5,515 nucleotides of DNA from Pedosphaera sp. (lineage in GTDB: Bacteria > Verrucomicrobiota > Verrucomicrobiae > Limisphaerales > Pedosphaeraceae): NCBI GenBank assembly GCA_028293265.1, contig JAQGPB010000113.1, positions 1 to 5,515 on the forward strand. The letters are read 5' to 3'. Both the position numbers and the translations under genes were made by a program. Below the pieces are notes generated by a model. It was not told the DNA's origin. It made no database searches and saw nothing but the letters and a program-made list of their open reading frames with translations. Positions 1 to 5,515 of the stretch are shown here, in pieces (the stretch's first letter is position 1; every line of letters begins with the position of its first letter).

Positions 1-824
1 CCGCGCCCGCGCTGCTCAAGAAACTTCCCTCCCATCCCAGCGATGCGGAATTTTTGTCCACTGTGGTTCCCGGCTCGGCAGATTGGGATGCCGCGGTCAG
101 CGAACCGCCCCCCAACTTCGATTACGCCACCTGGATCGGGCCGGCGAAAGTCGAGCCATACATCCCGGCCCGCGTTCACATGAACTGGCGTTGGAATTAC
201 AACACCGGCGGCGGCCAGTTGCTCGATTGGATCGGACATCATTGCGACATCGCCCATTGGGGATTGGATTTCGACCGCTCCGGCCCGTCGGAGGTTGAAG
301 GCAAGGGCGAATTTCCGCCCGCCAACGCCATCTGGAACTCCTGCACCAAGTACCGTATCGAGCTGAAATATCCGAACAACATCACCATGACCATTGCCGG
401 CGGCCATGGCGACATCAAGAGCGGCACGAAATGGATCGGCACGGACGGCTGGGTTTGGGTGGATCGCGGGCAGTTCGACGCCTCCAACAAGGATTGGCAC
501 GATTACCGGCAATTGCCGGAAGAACTGCGCAAGGTGAAGCTGTACGATTCCAGCAATCATTGGAAAAACTTCATTGATTGCGTGAAATCGAGGCAGCCGA
601 CCATCGCGCCCGTGCAGACCGCGCACCATTCGGCAATTCCCGGCCACCTCGGTCTGATTTCCATGATGGTCGGTCGCAAGCTCAACTGGGACGTCGCGAG
701 CGAGCGCATCTTGAACGATGCCGACGCGAGCAAGCTCCTGACGCGCCCCTACCGTTCGCCGTGGAAATTCCCGTCGGCTCACGAAATCTACGAGTCACCC
801 AAGGCCATGTCGGCCAGAGGATAG
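1..824 (+). CDS. Gfo/Idh/MocA-family oxidoreductase, C-terminal part (5' end outside window)
   Basis: The reading frame is open from the left edge (first full codon at 3) to TAG at 822-824, giving 273 visible residues. An in-frame TTG at 54 is an internal Leu rather than a convincing start, because open coding continues upstream of it. The visible part is the C-terminal substrate-binding alpha/beta domain. The N-terminal Rossmann NAD(P)-binding domain is missing, so the cofactor motif cannot be checked. Visible residues 69-72 are GGGQ, followed by DWIGHHCDIAHW (75-86). This fits the family D-x3-H-x2-D pattern, with D75, H79 and D82 matching the catalytic Asp/His/Asp of inositol dehydrogenase. 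The tail, with a NFIDCVKSRQ stretch, a GHLG stretch and a terminal RPYRSPWKFP, is typical of Verrucomicrobia/Planctomycetes paralogues. Members oxidise sugars, inositols or their derivatives; the substrate cannot be read here. Paralogues are often secreted by Tat, but that signal would lie outside the window. The gene converges on the glycosyltransferase gene. Confidence 0.93.
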   Translation, partial: APALLKKLPSHPSDAEFLSTVVPGSADWDAAVSEPPPNFDYATWIGPAKVEPYIPARVHMNWRWNYNTGGGQLLDWIGHHCDIAHWGLDFDRSGPSEVEGKGEFPPANAIWNSCTKYRIELKYPNNITMTIAGGHGDIKSGTKWIGTDGWVWVDRGQFDASNKDWHDYRQLPEELRKVKLYDSSNHWKNFIDCVKSRQPTIAPVQTAHHSAIPGHLGLISMMVGRKLNWDVASERILNDADASKLLTRPYRSPWKFPSAHEIYESPKAMSARG

Positions 825-843
825 GTTAGCGAAGCGATATTGA

Positions 844-2499
<1,656 letters not shown>

Positions 2500-2694
2500 T
2501 TCGGGGAACACCCGCAAATCTCAGTCTCGGTGTATTTTTTCAACGAATGGTCAGTGCTGCCAATTTCGGGCCTGATTTGCATTAAAGTTACCAACCCTTC
2601 CTTAAACCCAAGCTCAAAGAGTGACAAGCCTGTTTACCATGGCGGCTCTTCGCCAAGTCTTCAATCCAACCGCATCACATCCGCTGGGATGAAC
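2500..2694. other. Intergenic spacer between zwf stop and glycosyltransferase start
   Basis: This stretch has no credible gene. It is AT-richer than its flanks and should hold the zwf 3' end and any promoter for the glycosyltransferase gene. TGGCG (2640-2644) and CGCCA (2651-2655) could form a five-pair stem about 40 bases past the zwf stop. No T-run follows it on the minus strand, so it is a poor terminator. No convincing -35/-10 pair was found on the minus strand. The octamer GATTTGCA at 2574-2581 recurs in the other intergenic region. Whether zwf transcription reads through into the glycosyltransferase gene cannot be decided from sequence. Confidence 0.6.
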
Positions 2695-4251
2695 TTAATT
2701 CTGCGGTTGGGGATTGCGCCAGACGTGGCCGCGCTGGGCCAGGAGGTCGTCGGCGGCGACCGGGCCCCAGGTGCCGGCGGCGTAGAATTCGCGGTTGGTG
2801 AGGGGCTTGTCTTCCCAGCCTTTGCGGATCTGGTCCACGATGGACCAGGCGGCTTCGACTTCGTCGCGGCGGATGAAGAGGGTGGCGTCGCCGGTCATGG
2901 CTTCGAGAAGGAGGCGTTCGTAGGCTTCGGGCGTATAAGCGCCAAATTCGCTGTTGTAGCTGAAGGACATCCTGACGGGCCGCACGCTGGTGCTGGTGCC
3001 GGGAACTTTCCCGTTGAACCGAAGAGAGATGCCCTCATTGGGTTGGAGGCGCAGGGTCAGGGCGTTGGGGTCGAGTTTGTTGCCGCAGAGCGCGGCGAAC
3101 AAAACATTGGGCGTAGGCTTGAACTGTATCCGCACTTCACTGGCGCTGAAGGGGAGGTATTTGCCGGTGCGCAGATAAAACGGCACACCGGACCAGCGCC
3201 AGTTGTCCACGAACAATTTCAACGCGGCGTAGGTCTCGGTATTGGAATCGGGCTTGACCTTCGGCTCCTGGCGGTAGCCGGGAACGGGTTTGCCGTCAAT
3301 GGTCCCGGCGAAATATTGTCCGCGCACGACTTGTTTGGCGACAGCGTCGGGCGTCAAGGCGCGAATGGATTTGAGGAGTTTGACCTTTTCATCGCGAATG
3401 GGCTCGGCATCCAGCGACACCGGCGGTTCCATGGCTACGAGGGACATAACCTGGAGGAGATGGTTTTGCACCATGTCGCGCAACGCGCCCGCCTCCTCGT
3501 AATAGCCGCCGCGGCCGCCCACGCCGAGGCTTTCGCTCACCGTGATCTGGACGCTGTCCACCATGTCGCGGTTCCAGAGACGCTCGAAGATGGAATTGGA
3601 AAAGCGGAACATCAAGATGTTCTGCACAGTTTCCTTGCCCAGATAATGGTCAATGCGAAAGACCTGCTGCTCGTGCGCGTAACGGGTGAGTTCGGCATTC
3701 AGTTGCGTGGCGGAAGCGAGGTCGTGGCCGAACGGTTTTTCGACGACGATGCGTTGCCAGCCTTTTTCGCCTTTTTTGTGCAGGAGATTCGCTTCGTGCA
3801 ATTTTTCGACCACTTCGCCAAACTGGCTGGGCGACGTGGCGAGGTAAAAAAGAAGATTGTTTCGCAATGGCTCGCTGCCGAAGGAGCCGAGCATTTTCTC
3901 CAATTTTTTATAGGCTTCCAAGTCGGAGAATTCGCCCATGCAATAGAAAATGCGCTTGGAAAACTCATTCCAAACCGCATCGTCCACCGGTTTGGTGCGG
4001 GAAAACTGGTCGAGCGCCTGGCGCAATTCCTTGCGCCAGGATTCATCGGTTTTCTCGCGGCGGGCAAAACCGATGACGCGGAAATCCGGCGGCATCTGTT
4101 TCTCCTTGTAGAGATGGTAGAGGGCAGGGATCAGCTTGCGGGCAGTCAGGTCGCCGCTGGCGCCAAAGATGACGATGGAACAAGGTTCCACAGTCTTGCG
4201 AGATTCACTGAGCCGGCAAACCATCAATTCATCCAGTTGCTCGAGTTCCAT
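2695..4251 (-). CDS. zwf: Glucose-6-phosphate 1-dehydrogenase
   Basis: This cytoplasmic enzyme oxidises glucose 6-phosphate to 6-phosphogluconolactone with NAD(P)+, the entry step of the oxidative pentose phosphate and Entner-Doudoroff pathways. The 518-residue product is slightly longer than E. coli Zwf (491) through a short N-terminal extension. The nucleotide-binding motif GASGDLT is at 30-36, EKPFG at 171-175, and the active-site signature RIDHYLGKE at 199-207. H264 in RDMVQNH lies 62 residues after H202, the same spacing as the catalytic H240 and H178 of the Leuconostoc enzyme. RTGK is at 361-364. All key residues are present and the frame is intact to TAA at 2697-2695. ATG at 4251 has no Shine-Dalgarno. 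ATG at 4224 has a GGA eight bases upstream and would remove nine residues that precede the conserved fold, so it is a real alternative. No gnd, pgl or tal neighbour is visible. Regulation cannot be read. Confidence 0.97.
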   Translation of the reverse strand: MELEQLDELMVCRLSESRKTVEPCSIVIFGASGDLTARKLIPALYHLYKEKQMPPDFRVIGFARREKTDESWRKELRQALDQFSRTKPVDDAVWNEFSKRIFYCMGEFSDLEAYKKLEKMLGSFGSEPLRNNLLFYLATSPSQFGEVVEKLHEANLLHKKGEKGWQRIVVEKPFGHDLASATQLNAELTRYAHEQQVFRIDHYLGKETVQNILMFRFSNSIFERLWNRDMVDSVQITVSESLGVGGRGGYYEEAGALRDMVQNHLLQVMSLVAMEPPVSLDAEPIRDEKVKLLKSIRALTPDAVAKQVVRGQYFAGTIDGKPVPGYRQEPKVKPDSNTETYAALKLFVDNWRWSGVPFYLRTGKYLPFSASEVRIQFKPTPNVLFAALCGNKLDPNALTLRLQPNEGISLRFNGKVPGTSTSVRPVRMSFSYNSEFGAYTPEAYERLLLEAMTGDATLFIRRDEVEAAWSIVDQIRKGWEDKPLTNREFYAAGTWGPVAADDLLAQRGHVWRNPQPQN

Positions 4252-4363
4252 GCGGGGGAAGATGACTCAAGATGGAAATGAATTCAATGATTGTTATGTA
4301 CGGATTTGCACCGATGACGATATTGATTTGTACATGGGACTTATGGAATTGACTGAACCCGGC

Positions 4364-4392
4364 AGCCCGCAACGGGCTTTGATTTGCAAAGC
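4364..4392. repeat. Two overlapping, mutually exclusive inverted repeats in the permease leader
   Basis: Hairpin 1 is AGCCCG (4364-4369), loop CAA, CGGGCT (4373-4378). Hairpin 2 is GCTTTG (4376-4381), loop ATTTG, CAAAGC (4387-4392). Both stems are six perfect pairs, and they share bases 4376-4378, so they cannot form fully at the same time. Hairpin 1 is followed by TTGATTT, a partly T-rich stretch that makes it weakly terminator-like on the plus strand. The pair ends 25 bases before the permease start codon. A role in controlling the permease is inference; a plain palindromic intergenic element is equally possible. Confidence 0.45.
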
Positions 4393-4406
4393 AAAAGCGA
4401 TGCCTT

Positions 4407-4410
4407 AAGG
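4407..4410 (+). promoter_or_regulatory. Ribosome binding site of the MFS permease (AAGG)
   Basis: AAGG lies seven bases before GTG at 4418-4420, a normal Shine-Dalgarno distance. An in-frame TAA at 4406-4408 overlaps it. GTG is therefore the only start codon between that stop and an internal ATG at codon 22, which already lies within the first membrane helix. The site decides the start. Confidence 0.7.
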
Positions 4411-4417
4411 TCAGCAG

Positions 4418-5515
4418 GTGCAGAAATCAGTCCGCCCAACGGAATACGCCGAACTGGCCGCGCTGCTTTTGCTCCAATTCATGGGGCTGGGCATCTGGCT
4501 GGTGCCGTTGAGCGCGGTGCTCTCTGCGCACGGGCTGGACAGCATCCGGCCCTATGCCTTCGCCGCCTCGGCGGTGGCGGCGTTTGTCTCGCCGCTGATT
4601 TTTGGTGCGATGGCGGACCGCCATGCATCGCCGGTAAAAGTGCTGCGCTGGCTGTGCCTGGCCAGCGCGGCTTCGATGGCATTGGTGGGCTGGAGCATTC
4701 AAGCGGGCTGGCCGGCGGGATTGGTGCTGGGGCTGATACAAATTTATTCGTTGTGCGCGGCACCGACCTCGAGCATCAGCATTGCCATAGTTTTCTCGCG
4801 GCTGGGAAATTCGCGGAGAGAATTCGGGCCGGTCCGCGCCTCCGGCACGCTGGGCTGGATGATCGGATGCTGGGGCGTCAGCGCACTCCGCGCGGATACT
4901 TCGACGCTTTCCCAATACCTTGGTGCCATTGTGTGGGTGGCGACAGCGATGTTCACTTTTCTTTTGCCGAGCATTTCTCCGCCGCCATCGCCGGCGCACT
5001 CGACGTGGAAACAGCGGATGGGTTGGGACGCGCTAAGTTTGCTTAAAAACCATGATCATCGCGTGGTGTTCGTTACTGCCGCGCTCTACAGCATTCCCCT
5101 GTCGGCATTTTATGCCTACACGCCGCCGCACCTGCAAATGCTGGGGTTTCACCGGCTCTCGGCCTGGATGACGCTGGGGCAGATCATGGAGATTGCCACG
5201 TTATTCGCGCTGGGAGGACTGCTGTTGCGGTGGCGGTTGAAATGGATTTTTCTCACAAGCTTGGTGGCGGGCCTGGTACGTTTCAGCGCGTGCGCGTTGA
5301 ATACTCCGTTCGGGGTGCTGACAGGCGCATTGCTGCATGGGTTGTGTTACACAATGTATATTATCACCGCGCAAATCTATCTCGATGAACGGGTGGACAC
5401 CGGCTGGCGGACGCGGGCGCAAGCCCTGATGTCGCTTATGACCAATGGCATTGGCAATCTGGTTGGTTATCTCGGCACCGGCTGGTGGTATGCCTGCGTA
5501 AAATCAACCTCCATG
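4418..5515 (+). CDS. MFS transporter, nucleoside:H+ symporter (NupG/XapB-like) family, 3' end outside window
   Basis: The frame is open from GTG at 4418 to the right edge, giving 366 residues without a stop. NupG is 418 residues, so roughly the last helix or two are missing. The protein is strongly hydrophobic, with about ten predicted membrane segments. FGPVRASGTLGWMIG (136-150) matches the family pattern F-x-P-x-R-x2-GT-x-G (E. coli NupG has FPPIRIWGTIGF). It is followed by LPSIS (183-187), WDALSLLKN (203-211) before the second half, RF (288-289), TPFG (296-299), and RAQALMSLMTNGIGN (333-347), resembling NupG RASAQGMFLMMTNGFG. GAMADR (63-68) is the MFS loop 2-3 motif. By family it would import nucleosides, or possibly a related sugar-like solute, with protons across the inner membrane. 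Substrate is not shown, since distant members outside proteobacteria are poorly characterised. It is transcribed away from zwf. Confidence 0.88.
   Translation, partial: MQKSVRPTEYAELAALLLLQFMGLGIWLVPLSAVLSAHGLDSIRPYAFAASAVAAFVSPLIFGAMADRHASPVKVLRWLCLASAASMALVGWSIQAGWPAGLVLGLIQIYSLCAAPTSSISIAIVFSRLGNSRREFGPVRASGTLGWMIGCWGVSALRADTSTLSQYLGAIVWVATAMFTFLLPSISPPPSPAHSTWKQRMGWDALSLLKNHDHRVVFVTAALYSIPLSAFYAYTPPHLQMLGFHRLSAWMTLGQIMEIATLFALGGLLLRWRLKWIFLTSLVAGLVRFSACALNTPFGVLTGALLHGLCYTMYIITAQIYLDERVDTGWRTRAQALMSLMTNGIGNLVGYLGTGWWYACVKSTSM

Larger units (their letters stand above)
4252..4417. promoter_or_regulatory. Divergent intergenic region between zwf and the MFS permease
   Basis: These 166 bases separate two divergently transcribed genes and must contain the leaders and probably the promoters of both. 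The region is clearly AT-richer than the neighbouring coding DNA. Visible elements are two copies of GATTTGCA (4303-4310 and 4381-4388) with a variant GATTTGTA (4325-4332), an inverted pair ATGTAC (4296-4301) / GTACAT (4330-4335), and two overlapping hairpins at 4364-4392. No -35/-10 pair is good enough to name. A 48-codon plus-strand frame (4262-4408) covers most of the region but does not look like a recognised protein. Confidence 0.55.

Noticed and set aside
54..824. Treating TTG at 54 as the true start of the oxidoreductase
   Set aside because: The frame is open back to the window edge, no ribosome site precedes TTG, and the family needs about 150 more N-terminal residues for the Rossmann domain.
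2500..2640. A sigma-70-type promoter for the glycosyltransferase (TTGGCA followed by an A-rich stretch on the minus strand)
   Set aside because: The -10 match is poor at the required spacing, and other equally weak matches exist nearby.
2640..2655. TGGCG/CGCCA hairpin as the zwf terminator
   Set aside because: There are only five pairs, and no T-run follows on the minus strand.
4384..5046. A 220-codon plus-strand frame overlapping the permease
   Set aside because: It is in a different frame from the clear nucleoside-symporter-like protein that starts at 4418. It has no motif, and its composition looks like a frame-shifted membrane protein.

Overview
The window looks like part of a Verrucomicrobiota chromosome, or a close PVC relative, possibly of the Pedosphaera/Limisphaerales type. 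This is inferred from gene style, not from a marker gene. The clues are a Gfo/Idh/MocA oxidoreductase of the long form typical of Verrucomicrobia and Planctomycetes, a sporadically distributed Agl23/TIGR03663-like membrane glycosyltransferase, moderately GC-rich DNA, and a heptanucleotide repeat (TTCGATG)n of a kind I recall from such genomes. No plasmid, phage, insertion sequence, CRISPR, tRNA or rRNA signal was found.

Layout: (1) positions 1-824, plus strand: the C-terminal part of a Gfo/Idh/MocA-family NAD(P)-dependent sugar or polyol oxidoreductase, whose N-terminus lies before the window. (2) 844-2499, minus strand and convergent with the first gene (19 bases between stop codons): an integral-membrane GT-C/GT39-like glycosyltransferase. 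It carries an in-frame run of 5.3 heptamers at 1983-2019. (3) 2500-2694: a spacer with no gene. (4) 2695-4251, minus strand: zwf, glucose-6-phosphate dehydrogenase, with complete catalytic motifs. (5) 4252-4417: a divergent intergenic region with two overlapping hairpins. (6) 4418-5515, plus strand: an MFS nucleoside:H+ symporter-like permease starting at GTG behind a good Shine-Dalgarno. It runs off the right edge.

The genes do not form an obvious pathway. The sugar oxidoreductase, zwf and the possible nucleoside permease are all compatible with carbohydrate or pentose metabolism, but strand changes and wide spacers argue against one operon. zwf and the glycosyltransferase share a strand but are about 200 bases apart, so co-transcription is possible and unproven.

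The most interesting observation is the heptamer repeat inside the glycosyltransferase. Seven is not a multiple of three, and gain or loss of one unit leads to a stop within 4 to 19 codons after the repeat. The repeat could therefore act as an on/off slippage switch for a surface-glycan enzyme. Alternatively it is a dispersed repeat that landed in a tolerant loop. No wholly new system is evident.
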